A stretch of 64,000 nucleotides of DNA. Source: Hyphomicrobiales bacterium. GTDB lineage: Bacteria > Pseudomonadota > Alphaproteobacteria > Rhizobiales > Beijerinckiaceae. The notes under the pieces were generated by a model. The model had not been told where the DNA came from and did no database searches. It saw only the letters and a program-made list of their open reading frames with translations. The translations under genes were made by a program, and so were the position numbers. Shown here piece by piece: positions 25,671-35,140 of the stretch (its first letter is position 1; every line of letters begins with the position of its first letter). The stretch lies in NCBI GenBank assembly GCA_930633525.1, contig CAKNFP010000001.1, positions 1,652,001 to 1,716,000 of the forward strand, given 5' to 3'.

Positions 25671-26525
25671 ATGGTCATGGCGGAAAGCGCAGATCAGGCA
25701 GTTAAAAGGCGGCGCTTTCCACGCCTTAACCTTCCGCTGCTCACGGGCGGCGTCCTGTTCGCGGTCATTTTTGTCCTTTTGCTGGGTCTGCCGATCGTCG
25801 TTCACCTCGACGCGGAGACGCTCGACTATGCGATGATCCTGACCGGACCCTCCACCGAGCATTGGCTCGGCACGGATGCGTTGGGCCGCGACCTGCTGGC
25901 ACGTATCGTCTACGGCGGCCATAACAGCCTCGCGATCGGTGCTTTGGTGATGCTCGTCACGGCTGTCGTGGGCACGGTCATCGGCCTCGTCGCCGGCACG
26001 GTCCGCAGGCTTGATGGCCTCTTGATGCGCTCGATGGACGTGCTGATGGCTTTTCCGGCACTGCTTCTCGCGCTAGCCATTCTGGCGGCTTTCGGCAATA
26101 CGGCGTTGAATGTCGTGCTCGCCCTGTCGCTCGTCTATATCCCGCGCACGGCGCGGATCGTACGCGGCGAAGCGCTCGTCCTGCGCAAGCAGACCTATGT
26201 GGAGGCCGCCGAGGCGATCGGCGTGTCGCGTCCGCGCGTTCTGCTCGTGCACATCCTGCCGGGGATCCTTCCGGCCCTCATGGTGCAGGAAACCTTCCTC
26301 TTCGCCTATGCCATACTCGGCGAGGCCGGGTTGAGCTTTGTCGGCCTCGGCCTGCAGCCGCCGGAGCCGAGCTGGGGCAATATTTTGGGCGAGGCGCGAT
26401 CGAGCTTCCAGCAAGCGCCATGGCTCATCTTCTACCCGGGCCTCGCCCTCGGCCTCACGGTTCTCTCGCTCAATCTCCTCGGCGATGGGCTCGGCCAGGC
26501 GATCGATCCCAAAAGGAGGCAGTAA
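25671..26525 (+). CDS. peptide/opine-type ABC transporter permease (DppC family)
   Basis: A 284-residue permease with the DppC/OppC signature. It has an N-terminal membrane segment, then GTDALGRDLLARIVYGGHNSLAIG, and the EAA contact loop AEAIGVSRPRVLLVHILPGILPALM. The C-terminus is LSFVGLGLQPPEPSWGNILGEAR. It is the first gene of the cluster; the matching DppB-type permease lies 5 kb downstream. Its 3' end contains the strong AAAAGGAGG ribosome site for the overlapping amidohydrolase gene (TAATG). ATPase subunits are not encoded in this window. Confidence 0.92.
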   Translation: MVMAESADQAVKRRRFPRLNLPLLTGGVLFAVIFVLLLGLPIVVHLDAETLDYAMILTGPSTEHWLGTDALGRDLLARIVYGGHNSLAIGALVMLVTAVVGTVIGLVAGTVRRLDGLLMRSMDVLMAFPALLLALAILAAFGNTALNVVLALSLVYIPRTARIVRGEALVLRKQTYVEAAEAIGVSRPRVLLVHILPGILPALMVQETFLFAYAILGEAGLSFVGLGLQPPEPSWGNILGEARSSFQQAPWLIFYPGLALGLTVLSLNLLGDGLGQAIDPKRRQ

Positions 26526-27766
26526 TGACGGATGCCCTGCTCATTCGTTCAGCCGCGGTTTTCCGCGATGAGCAAGGCGAACTCCTGCCCGGTCAGGACA
26601 TCCTTGTCGAAGCCGGCACGATCGCATCTGTCGGCCCGCACGCGGAGATCGCCCTGCACCCCGCCGCCGCGAGGGCGGAGGTTTTGGATCTCGGCGGCCT
26701 CTTCGTCTTTCCAGGCTTGATGAATAGCCATGTTCATTTCGCCTTCAACGGCACCGACAATGTGCGTGAGGTCTATCTGGCGGAATCGCCGGAAGAGCGC
26801 GTCGCGCGGGCGCTGGAGAACGCGCGCGTCATGGCGTTGAGCGGCGTGACCACGGCGCGCGATTGTGGCTCCGACATTCCGGTGATGCAGGCGATGCTGG
26901 CGGCGGCAAGGGAGGAGGCGATCCTGCCCAACCTCCTGATGTGCGGCCCACCGATTACCGCTGTTTGCGGGCATCTCCACTATATGGGCGGCGAGGCGAC
27001 GACCAGCGACGAGGTGAGAGCCCTCGTGCGCCGGACCCGCGCCGCCGGCGCCCGCAGCGCCAAGGTCATGGCGACCGGCGGCCAGATGACACCGGGCACC
27101 CTGCCTGAAGTCGCGGCCTTTGAGCTGGCTGAGCTCACCGCGCTGGTCGAGGAGGCGCGCAGCCTCGACATGTCGACGGTCTCCCACTGCCTGTCGTCCG
27201 AAGGCACCATTCGTAGCGCTCGCGCCGGCTTCGACAGCATCGAGCATTGCGCCTTCTTCGAGCGCACCAGCGAGGGCTGGCTGGAGCGGGTCTATCGCCA
27301 GGATGTCACAGACGCGATCCGCGCCAGTGGTTCGGCCGTAATGATGGGGCTCGCCGCCAGCACGAAGGCCCTGGAGGGGGTGCGGGCGACAGGCGAGGGC
27401 ACGCCCCATGAGCATTTCCGTCTCGCGCAGGAGCGGCGGATGATGAAGATCTTCAAGCAGATGGCGGATCAGGGCATCCCGATGATCTGCGGCACCGATG
27501 CCGGCACGGCCGCGACGCCTTTCGATGAGACATGGCGAGAGATCGTCATGATGGTCGAGGCGGGACTGACACCGCTGCAGGCCATCCGCAACGCCACGAC
27601 CATCGTGGCCCGCGCCATGCGGATAGACCACGAGGCCGGCGCGATCCGCGCTGGGCTGCGCGCCGACCTTATCGCCCTCGCCGATAATCCTCTCGAGAAT
27701 CCCGCAGCCTTCCGCACCCCCGCATGGGTGATGGTGCGCGGCCGCGAGATCCTATCTCTCCGATGA
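26525..27766 (+). CDS. amidohydrolase family protein (first paralogue)
   Basis: A 413-residue metal-dependent hydrolase of the amidohydrolase superfamily. Likely metal ligands and catalytic residues are His69 and His71 (NSHVHF), Lys180 (SAKVMATGG, possible carbamylated bridge), His221 (VSHCLS), His241 (IEHCAFF) and Asp325 (CGTDAG). The sequence type is near the imidazolonepropionase/prolidase-like group. The ATG overlaps the permease stop. A clear paralogue lies at the end of the same cluster. Hydrolysis of an imported amide, peptide or lactam is a reasonable guess, not shown. Confidence 0.87.
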   Translation: MTDALLIRSAAVFRDEQGELLPGQDILVEAGTIASVGPHAEIALHPAAARAEVLDLGGLFVFPGLMNSHVHFAFNGTDNVREVYLAESPEERVARALENARVMALSGVTTARDCGSDIPVMQAMLAAAREEAILPNLLMCGPPITAVCGHLHYMGGEATTSDEVRALVRRTRAAGARSAKVMATGGQMTPGTLPEVAAFELAELTALVEEARSLDMSTVSHCLSSEGTIRSARAGFDSIEHCAFFERTSEGWLERVYRQDVTDAIRASGSAVMMGLAASTKALEGVRATGEGTPHEHFRLAQERRMMKIFKQMADQGIPMICGTDAGTAATPFDETWREIVMMVEAGLTPLQAIRNATTIVARAMRIDHEAGAIRAGLRADLIALADNPLENPAAFRTPAWVMVRGREILSLR

Positions 27767-27791
27767 CGGTTCCCTGGCAAATGTCCAACGA

Positions 27792-29027
27792 ATGGCTATC
27801 CCGATGACCGACGATCTCAACCGCGCTTGGCTGACCAATGTGAAGACCGGCGTGCGATACCCTCTCGGTCCGATCTTGCGTGCGCCGGACGACGGCGGCG
27901 AGCTGAGCGTGACCTTCGATCTCAAGGCGGCGGCTGAGGCGTTTGGCGCGCGCTGGAAGACGGCCGGCTCGATGTGGGAGCGCTTCGGCGCGGTGCTGAC
28001 GCCCTTCGACCAATCGCATGTGGTCAGTATCGGCGAGGGCAATACACCACTCGTGCGCTCAGAGCGCTTCGCCCGCGAACTGGGGCTGAAGAATCTGTTC
28101 TTCAAGCTGGAAGGATCAAACCCGACCGGTTCGTTCAAGGACCGCCAGATGTCGGTCGCGATCAGCATGGGCCGCTCCTGGGGGCGGCACCGCTACGCCA
28201 CGGTATCGTCGGGCAATGTCGGCAACGCGCTTTCCGCCTATTGCGCCAAGGCGGGCTATGACGCCATCGTTCTGGTGGCCGAGGATACCGCCGACGGCAA
28301 GCGGGACCAGATCAGTGTCTATGGTGCCCAGCTCTATCTGGTGCCCGCGCCGACACCAGGCCATGTCCGCCGCTACTGGCAGCTCTATGCCGATCTCGGC
28401 GCCTTTTGCGCAGCCCGTGACATCGTCCCCATGATCTCGGCGCGACCCGTCAATCCGTTCATGGTTGAGGGGACGAAGACCATCGCATTCGAGATTGCCG
28501 CGAGCCTCGGCCAGGTGCCCGATGTGATGTACTGCTGCGTCGGGGGAGGGGGGCTGCTCGGTGGCGTTTACAAGGGCTTCCAGGAGCTCGTCGGCCTCTC
28601 GCAGGCAACATCCATGCCCGTCATCCATGGCGGCCAGCGGATCGATCGCAACTTCGCGCCGATCGACAAGCTGCATGAGGAGCCTTACGCCTCGGGCGAC
28701 TACTACCTGCCGCTCGATGGCGACTGGGCTGACGGCGCGATCAGGGCGACCGGAGGCACGCTGACGCCGCTCGGTGCGGATGCAATCGCCGAGGCGCAGA
28801 CCTGGCTCGCCACAAAGGAAGGCATCTTCGCGGAGCCGCAAGGCGCCTATGCGGCGGCGGCACTGATAGCGGCGGCGCGCCGCGGCGAGGTCGATCCCGA
28901 GGCTACCATCACCTGCGTCATTACCGGAATTGGTCTCAAGGACATGGGCGCAGCAAGGCGCTTTGCCGAATTTGCGCCCCAGCGAGCGCGCATCAGGGCC
29001 ACAGGATTGGACGATCTCACGATCTGA
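27792..29027 (+). CDS. threonine synthase-like PLP-dependent enzyme
   Basis: A 411-residue fold-type II PLP enzyme. The PLP lysine is Lys116 in NPTGSFKDRQMS; a phosphate-binding type loop appears in SSGNVGNALSAY and GGGGLLGGVYKGF. This matches the threonine synthase family (COG0498). Its place inside an importer/amidohydrolase cluster suggests a catabolic or modifying lyase rather than threonine biosynthesis. The ATG at 27792 was used; an ATG at 27804 (MTDDLN) is equally possible, and neither has a strong ribosome site. Confidence 0.85.
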   Translation: MAIPMTDDLNRAWLTNVKTGVRYPLGPILRAPDDGGELSVTFDLKAAAEAFGARWKTAGSMWERFGAVLTPFDQSHVVSIGEGNTPLVRSERFARELGLKNLFFKLEGSNPTGSFKDRQMSVAISMGRSWGRHRYATVSSGNVGNALSAYCAKAGYDAIVLVAEDTADGKRDQISVYGAQLYLVPAPTPGHVRRYWQLYADLGAFCAARDIVPMISARPVNPFMVEGTKTIAFEIAASLGQVPDVMYCCVGGGGLLGGVYKGFQELVGLSQATSMPVIHGGQRIDRNFAPIDKLHEEPYASGDYYLPLDGDWADGAIRATGGTLTPLGADAIAEAQTWLATKEGIFAEPQGAYAAAALIAAARRGEVDPEATITCVITGIGLKDMGAARRFAEFAPQRARIRATGLDDLTI

Positions 29028-29064
29028 TCTGCCACAACTCATAAGACAAGAGAGGGGAACTCAC

Positions 29065-30636
29065 GTGAAAAACATGCCTGTCTCAGCATTGCTCGGCTGT
29101 CTGCTGCTCGCCGGTGCTTCGCCTGTCGCCTATGCGGCCTGCGAGGTTCAGGGCGGAAAGATTCAGGCCGCGATGACGACAAACGCGTCGACCATGGATG
29201 CCATTCTTTCGACGACTAACGCCAGCCGTCAGGTGGCGATCTACTTGTTTGAGTCTCTCGTCACCTATGACGATAATTATCAGGTCATCCCGCAGCTCGC
29301 CGAGAAGTGGGTCCGCAGTGATGACGGCCTCACTTATACTTTTACGCTGCGCGACGGGATCAAGTTCCACAACGGCAAGACGATGACCGCCGAAGACGTG
29401 ACCGCCTCGATCCAGCGGTTCCTCAAGGTCTCGCCCGGAGCTGGTCGCTTCAAGAACGTGCAATCCGTCGAAACCGTCGATCCGAAGACGGTGAAATTCA
29501 CTCTGAAAGCGGATTTCCCTTTTTTGAGCAACCTCGCCATTCCGTCGCCGACGGTGGCAATCTACCCCTCTGAAATCGTCGCCAAATACGGCGACAAGGA
29601 AGTGACCGGGGCCGACATCATCGGCACGGGCCCCTACAAGCTCAACCGCTGGCGACCGGACGTCAGCATCAGCATGACCAAATTCGCCGACTACATTACA
29701 GACCCGCGCTTCAAGGGGCCAACAGGGTTCGGCGGCGCGCGGACGGCTTGCGCGGACGAGGTGAACTTCCTGCCGGTGCCCGAGGAAGCGGCGCGCGTGG
29801 CCGGACTGCAGACCGGTGATTTTGACTTCGCCGAGGCGATCTCGATCACCGCTGTGCCGCAGCTTGAGGGCGACAAGGCAGTGAAGGTCGAAATCGTCAA
29901 GCCACGCTGGGCGATCCTCCTCGAACTCGATCACAAGGATCCGTGGGTGGCGAAGAAGCCCTTCCGCAAGGCGCTGGAAGCAGCAATCAACCCGGAGCAG
30001 ATCCTGCAGGCCGCCTCTTTCGGTCGCAAGGACTACTACCGCGTCCAGCCGAGCATCTTCTTCCCGGAGCAGAAGCAATGGTATTCGGAAGCCGGGGCAC
30101 AGGTCTACAACGCTCCGAGCGCCGATACCGTGAAGAAGCTTCTGGCCGACGCCGGGTATAATGGCGAGCCGATCGTTTTCATTACCAACCAGAACTACAG
30201 CTGGATGTTCAAGGCCAGCCAGGCGCTCGCGGCCCAGTGGCAGAAGGCGGGCATCAACGTGAAGCTGGAGTTGATGGACTGGCCCTCCCAGATCAAGCGC
30301 GCACAAGAGAAAGCGGATTGGGGCATCAATCAGACCGGCTGGTCCCCGCGGCTGGACCCGTTCCAGACACTCTCCTCCCTGCAATGCGGCACGGTCTCGG
30401 CCTTCGGCTATTGCAACCAGGAGATGGAAGGCGCTCTCGCCAAGGTCAACTCGGGCTTAGCCGACGACCAGCGCAAGAAAGCCTGGGAGGAGGTGCAGCG
30501 GATCGTCTGGGATGACCTGCCCGTCATTCGCATCGGTGACTATTTCGAGCCGGAAGGCACCCGCGCCACTTTGAAGGGATACATCCCCTTCTACGTCACG
30601 CCGCGCTTCTGGGATGTGTCCCAGACCAAGAAGTAG
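29065..30636 (+). CDS. ABC transporter substrate-binding protein, family 5 (DppA/OppA)
   Basis: A 523-residue extracytoplasmic binding protein of the peptide/nickel/opine family 5. The GTG start at 29065 (MKNMPVSALL) follows AGAGGGGA, and the signal peptide ends near PVAYAA (about residue 21). The family core is visible as IPQLAEKWVRSDDGLTYTFTLRDGIKFHNGKTMTAEDV. It is followed 20 bp later by the DppB-type permease. The ligand is likely a peptide, amide or similar solute that feeds the two amidohydrolases. Confidence 0.92.
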   Translation: MKNMPVSALLGCLLLAGASPVAYAACEVQGGKIQAAMTTNASTMDAILSTTNASRQVAIYLFESLVTYDDNYQVIPQLAEKWVRSDDGLTYTFTLRDGIKFHNGKTMTAEDVTASIQRFLKVSPGAGRFKNVQSVETVDPKTVKFTLKADFPFLSNLAIPSPTVAIYPSEIVAKYGDKEVTGADIIGTGPYKLNRWRPDVSISMTKFADYITDPRFKGPTGFGGARTACADEVNFLPVPEEAARVAGLQTGDFDFAEAISITAVPQLEGDKAVKVEIVKPRWAILLELDHKDPWVAKKPFRKALEAAINPEQILQAASFGRKDYYRVQPSIFFPEQKQWYSEAGAQVYNAPSADTVKKLLADAGYNGEPIVFITNQNYSWMFKASQALAAQWQKAGINVKLELMDWPSQIKRAQEKADWGINQTGWSPRLDPFQTLSSLQCGTVSAFGYCNQEMEGALAKVNSGLADDQRKKAWEEVQRIVWDDLPVIRIGDYFEPEGTRATLKGYIPFYVTPRFWDVSQTKK

Positions 30637-30656
30637 CCGGGCCGGCGGGACCTGCC

Positions 30657-31601
30657 ATGTTCAACATGATCGTGCGCCGGCTGATCCTCTTCATCCCGAT
30701 GTGGATCGCCGTCAGCGTCCTCTCCTTCGTGATCGTGCACGCCACCCCCGGCGATCCCGCCGCCGGGTTTGTCGGGCAGGATACGGGCGCGGAGGGGCTG
30801 GCCATTGCGCGTGCGCGGCTTGGCCTCGATCGCCCTTATGTCGAACAGCTCGGCCTGTGGGTCGCCGGTTCTTTGACCGGCGATCTCGGCAATTCGTACT
30901 TCCTTGGCCGCTCCGTGGCCGATGCCATCATCGAGCGGTTGCCCGTCACCTTCAGTCTCGGTCTTCTCGCCCTTCTGGTCGCGATCGTCGTCGGTGTTCC
31001 CTTAGGCGTCATCGCCGCCCTGTCGCCGAACAGCTGGAAGGATGCCTCGACCATCGGCGTGTCGCTGACATTCCTGAGCGTCCCGGAATTCGTCGTCGGC
31101 ATGCTGCTGATTTATCTGCTTGGCGTGGAATGGAGGCTTTTCCCGATCGGCCGCTATGAGCCGCTGAGTGACGGGCTGCTGCCCTGGCTCCATCACTTGG
31201 CCCTGCCGGCACTCGCGCTCGGACTGTCGCAATCGGCGCTTCTTGCCCGCATGACACGCGCCAGTCTGTTGCAGGTGCTGGAGGCTGACTTCATCCGCAC
31301 GGCACGCGCCAAGGGCCTGCCGGAACGGATCGTGATCGGCAAGCATGCATTCCGCAACGCGATCATCACCATCATCACCATCATCGGCTTGTCCCTGGCA
31401 CTGCTGCTGAGCGGCGCCTTCATCACCGAGACGTTGTTCCAGCTCCCCGGCATCGGCAGCCTGGGTGTGCAGGCCGTGCTGCGACGCGACTATCCCGTGA
31501 TCCAGGGCCTGCTCCTCGTCGCTTCGTCCTTCGTGCTCATCGTCAATATGCTGGTCGATGTCGTCTACCGGCTCCTCAACCCCATGATCGACAATGACTG
31601 A
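30657..31601 (+). CDS. peptide/opine-type ABC transporter permease (DppB family)
   Basis: A 314-residue DppB-type permease. It has an N-terminal membrane segment with IVHATPGDPAAGFVG and several further membrane spans. The conserved C-terminal half reads ADFIRTARAKGLPERIVIGKHAFRNAIITIITIIGLSLALLLSGAFITETLFQLPGIG. It pairs with the DppC-type permease at the cluster start. The end overlaps the second amidohydrolase gene by 8 bp, so the two are coupled. Confidence 0.93.
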   Translation: MFNMIVRRLILFIPMWIAVSVLSFVIVHATPGDPAAGFVGQDTGAEGLAIARARLGLDRPYVEQLGLWVAGSLTGDLGNSYFLGRSVADAIIERLPVTFSLGLLALLVAIVVGVPLGVIAALSPNSWKDASTIGVSLTFLSVPEFVVGMLLIYLLGVEWRLFPIGRYEPLSDGLLPWLHHLALPALALGLSQSALLARMTRASLLQVLEADFIRTARAKGLPERIVIGKHAFRNAIITIITIIGLSLALLLSGAFITETLFQLPGIGSLGVQAVLRRDYPVIQGLLLVASSFVLIVNMLVDVVYRLLNPMIDND

Positions 31602-32820
31602 CAGTTTCTGGATTTGCGCCGACCATCTCTGGAGCGACCGCGAGGGCCGCTTCATGCCCGGCCTGCTGCGCATCGAAGGCGGCCGCATCACCGCCCGCGC
31701 CGAAGCGCCGGATACACCGCCGCCTGATGCCCGGGTGATCGATATGGGACGGCGCTATGTGCTGCCCGGTCTGATCAATACCCATGTGCATCTCGAATTC
31801 AGCGCGTCCGCGAAGCCGCTCGACGAGTTCTACGCGGAGAACGGCGAGGAGCGGCTCATGCGGGCTATGGGCAATGCCCATCGCATGCTCTTGAGCGGGG
31901 TGACGACGATTCGCGACTGCGGCTCCAGCTGGTCGATGCTCGCCCTGGCGCGCAGGCCCGATCTCGCGCCCGTGCCGCTGCCAACGATCCTGTGTTCCGG
32001 TCCGCCTATGACGGTTCCCGCCGGCCATCTGCATTTCATGCACGGGATCGTCGAAAGCGACGCCGATATCCTCAAGCATATCGACCGTATCGAGGCCGAT
32101 GGCGGGCGTAGTGTGAAGGTGATGGCGAGTGGTGGCGCCATGACGCCCGGGTCTGATCCCGTGCAGACGGTCTTTTCGCAGGACAAGCTCGATCTCATCG
32201 CGAGTGAGGCCCGGCGCCGCAAGCTGCCGAGCGTCTCGCACGTGCTGTCAACCGAAAGCATCCGGCGTTCAGCCCTGGCGCACATGGATAGTCTTGAACA
32301 TTGTGCGTTCTATGAACGCGACGCCGAAGGCATAATGGTTCGCCGTTATGATCCCGACATTGCCGCCGTTGTGCGCGACAGCGGCTCGGCGATGATGGCC
32401 AATCTCTCCACCGCGACCCGCTCACTCGACGCCGTGCGTGCACAGGGAGCGGCCACAGCCCAGGCAGCCCATGCGCTCCGTCAGTTCGACGTGATGGTGG
32501 AAAACTTCCGCAAGTTCGTCGCCCTCGGTGTGCCGATGGTCTGCGGCAACGACGCGGGAGTCCGTGATACGCCTTTCGAGGATACGTGGATGGAGATTTC
32601 CTGGCTGATGCGCGGCGGGCTCTCCGCCGCGCAATCCATTCGGGCCGCCACCTCGCAGGCGGCGAGAACGCTCCTGATCGATAAGGAGGTCGGGCAACTC
32701 GAGGCCTCCCTGGTGGCCGATGTGATTGCGCTTGGGAGCGATCCACTCAAAGACAGGGAGGCCTTCCGTGACGTCGTTTTTGTGATGAAGGCCGGCAATG
32801 TGATTGTTGACATGACGTGA
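31594..32820 (+). CDS. amidohydrolase family protein (second paralogue)
   Basis: A 408-residue amidohydrolase homologous along its whole length to the one at 26.5-27.8 kb. The corresponding residues are His64 and His66 (NTHVHL), Lys175 (SVKVMASGG), His216 (VSHVLS), His236 (LEHCAFY) and Asp320 (CGNDAG, where the paralogue has CGTDAG). It is the last gene of the cluster and overlaps the DppB-type gene. Two divergent copies in one operon suggest two related substrates or successive hydrolytic steps. Confidence 0.87.
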   Translation: MTDSFWICADHLWSDREGRFMPGLLRIEGGRITARAEAPDTPPPDARVIDMGRRYVLPGLINTHVHLEFSASAKPLDEFYAENGEERLMRAMGNAHRMLLSGVTTIRDCGSSWSMLALARRPDLAPVPLPTILCSGPPMTVPAGHLHFMHGIVESDADILKHIDRIEADGGRSVKVMASGGAMTPGSDPVQTVFSQDKLDLIASEARRRKLPSVSHVLSTESIRRSALAHMDSLEHCAFYERDAEGIMVRRYDPDIAAVVRDSGSAMMANLSTATRSLDAVRAQGAATAQAAHALRQFDVMVENFRKFVALGVPMVCGNDAGVRDTPFEDTWMEISWLMRGGLSAAQSIRAATSQAARTLLIDKEVGQLEASLVADVIALGSDPLKDREAFRDVVFVMKAGNVIVDMT

Positions 32821-32880
32821 TGCGCGGCGGCGAACCCCCGCGAGGATATCCTCATCCGTCCTTCGCCGATCAGCGTGCCG

Positions 32881-34761
32881 CTATTTCAAGGTAACCACCT
32901 GCTTTAGCGAGGCTGAGCACGTCCTGGCTGCAGCCAAGAAGGTCTTGAACTCATCACTGATGATATCCTCATGGCTGAGCCACGTGGTCTTTATCGTCAT
33001 GACTGACGACGAGCGTGGCGCTCCTTCGCTTGTCTTGTCCCAACTCGCTGAAAAGTCGATCCAGCTGGATTTAGCTTCACATGATTTTGGGACAGCTTCC
33101 AGTATGCTGTTGGCCCACACGACGCTCGTTCTCTTGATGACCGGTGGACCGATGTTGAGATCATTGAGATTTTCATCGCTAATATATTTTTGATAGTTCT
33201 CAATATCCAGAGAATTGGGTCGTCCACGTAGAACCAGTTTTTCTCCTGAGATTGGATCGGCATTCTGATATTTGAGTTTGATATACAAATCGTAGCGATC
33301 TGGAGCGATATATCCTAATATTTCTCGCTTGACATCGCATTGATCGGCGGCTTCGGCGCAGAACATGCGATCAGTCGCTGATGGACCTTCTTTCATGTCC
33401 GACGCCGCAATCCCAGCGACAGTGGCTCCCCTATAGCTTGCTGCCACCGTGCCGGTGCTGCGGCCGTCCGCCGCCAGATTAAGGACGAACTGATATTCTT
33501 GGATGTTGCCAGCAGGATGGCTAAGCGTTGTTTGCTCTACGCTGACCTTGCCGTCCTTATTGAACACGATCGACCAACGGTCAGCGATATCGGAAGGCGT
33601 GAGGCCTGGGGAAAAGGTGGGATTGGTTGGGTCAAGCCACCAAATTTCGCCGTTCACGCGCGCCTGCACGATCGCGTGGTCCAGCGTCTCACCCCCCGCC
33701 AGGAGCCGCGTCTGAGCGTAGGCGCCACGTTCAACCAGCGCTGGCCTCGCATCAACGCCCGCCGCGTTGAGCATTGCGACAAGCAAGACAGAGAGATCCT
33801 TGCAGTCGCCGTAGCCATTGCTGACAATCGTCGCCAGGTCGAAGGGTTGATGACCTCGCTCGCTCGCCTGCCAATCCCCCAGATAACGATAGTAGCTATG
33901 AATATAGGTCATGATCGCATTGATACGTTCGACCTCTGTCCGTCCGGCGAGGCCGTTGACGAAGCCAGCTACCTTGGGTGGTAGAGGCGATGTAATGATC
34001 CTGTTCCAAGCTTCGGTGAGTGGCCCAAAGACCTCCTGTGGGTCATCGCTGTGTCCCGCCACCAGACGCGGTGCACGACGATTGAGGGAGTTCTGAGGCT
34101 CGCCGATGCGAGCGTGATAGCGAGCGCCGATTTTCTGGCGCATGGTGAGCCGCTTGCGGTCGTCCGATGCTTCGATGGTGAAATCATCGGCATCGGCGGC
34201 GCGCCATACCAGCGGTCGATCCGATACGAGTTCCAGCTCATAGGCGTCGCTGCGCACAGGCCCGGTGCTGAAAGTTTCCGCGTACGGCATATCATGCAGG
34301 CCTCGAGTGGCGGCGAAATGTTGTCGGATCACAAGATCGACCGTTGAACCCACCTGCAGCCGTGGGAATGCGATTGATGTTTGCTGATTGCGGTAAAAGC
34401 CATTCTCCGGGTTGGGGGACATGCGGGTATCGATGAGGATATCCTTCAGCGAGACACGCGTCTTGTTTGGCTGGACAGCTGTTGCATCCTCGATCGTGAA
34501 CGTATCCGTCTCGCGATAAGTGAAGGACAGCTTGGAAATCATATCGACTCCGGCGGGCCGGAGGATTTCATAGCCTCTCCGAAAGATGCAATCTTTGCTT
34601 CCATCCGCGTTGAAAACACATTTCGTGTGCTGTCTTGACGCTAATGGCGCCTCATCGATAGGAGCTTGAGATGCCTCTGAAAGCGATGTGCCGGCCATCG
34701 AAGCGAGAATGTATATGATGGGGTGAAAGGGGCGAATATATGATCTCTTACAGAAATTCAT
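32881..34761 (-). CDS. secreted DUF3857 / transglutaminase-like domain protein
   Basis: A 626-residue protein. The N-terminus has a basic region and a hydrophobic stretch (IIYILASMAGTSL) like a signal peptide. A DUF3857-type beta-rich domain spans about residues 60-230 (FTYRETDTFTIEDA). A transglutaminase-like cysteine hydrolase core spans about 270-390 with a complete Cys320-His362-Asp377 triad (GYGDCKDLS, LDHAIVQ, WWLDPTN). The final 230 residues are mainly beta. It stands alone. Codon use is less GC-rich than in its neighbours. Envelope or peptide processing is possible; the substrate is unknown. Confidence 0.85.
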   Translation of the reverse strand: MNFCKRSYIRPFHPIIYILASMAGTSLSEASQAPIDEAPLASRQHTKCVFNADGSKDCIFRRGYEILRPAGVDMISKLSFTYRETDTFTIEDATAVQPNKTRVSLKDILIDTRMSPNPENGFYRNQQTSIAFPRLQVGSTVDLVIRQHFAATRGLHDMPYAETFSTGPVRSDAYELELVSDRPLVWRAADADDFTIEASDDRKRLTMRQKIGARYHARIGEPQNSLNRRAPRLVAGHSDDPQEVFGPLTEAWNRIITSPLPPKVAGFVNGLAGRTEVERINAIMTYIHSYYRYLGDWQASERGHQPFDLATIVSNGYGDCKDLSVLLVAMLNAAGVDARPALVERGAYAQTRLLAGGETLDHAIVQARVNGEIWWLDPTNPTFSPGLTPSDIADRWSIVFNKDGKVSVEQTTLSHPAGNIQEYQFVLNLAADGRSTGTVAASYRGATVAGIAASDMKEGPSATDRMFCAEAADQCDVKREILGYIAPDRYDLYIKLKYQNADPISGEKLVLRGRPNSLDIENYQKYISDENLNDLNIGPPVIKRTSVVWANSILEAVPKSCEAKSSWIDFSASWDKTSEGAPRSSSVMTIKTTWLSHEDIISDEFKTFLAAARTCSASLKQVVTLK

Positions 34762-35140
34762 AATGTAATATATTCCAATAATATCATTCAGAAAGTATTA
34801 TACTATAGAAATTTTCTGATAATTTAATGCATGTATAAGCGTGTCTCATTGCGATTGGTGCTGTTATGCATGTTTATTGGGTGCTCAGGCGATCCTCCTC
34901 TTTGATCGGAGGGGCGCAAGATTCCGGAGAGAGACAGCCGCACGCCGGGGACGCGATCGTTGGTCGCGCTGCTTGTCGCCCACCCGCGTGAAATGAGCCT
35001 TGGACCCATTCCGCCCGTCTGGTGCAGACCCAGGCTAGAACGCGAGCAGATTCATGAGCATCGGAAGCCGGAACGCTTCATGCCATGCTAATGCTGCGAG
35101 TGAGGGCCCCGACGTGTGTCGGTGAAGTATCGCGGTCACA
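34762..35140. other. AT-rich promoter region and unexplained gap
   Basis: This 380-bp gap lies upstream of the DUF3857 gene and downstream of the MFS gene. The first 100 bp are strongly AT-rich; a -10-like TATAAT on the minus strand at 34797-34802 could serve the DUF3857 gene, but no good -35 was found. Further up, the minus strand carries an isolated ideal ribosome-binding sequence AGAGGAGG (34894-34901) followed by TGAGCACCC without a start codon, possibly the remnant of a gene start. Confidence 0.35.
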
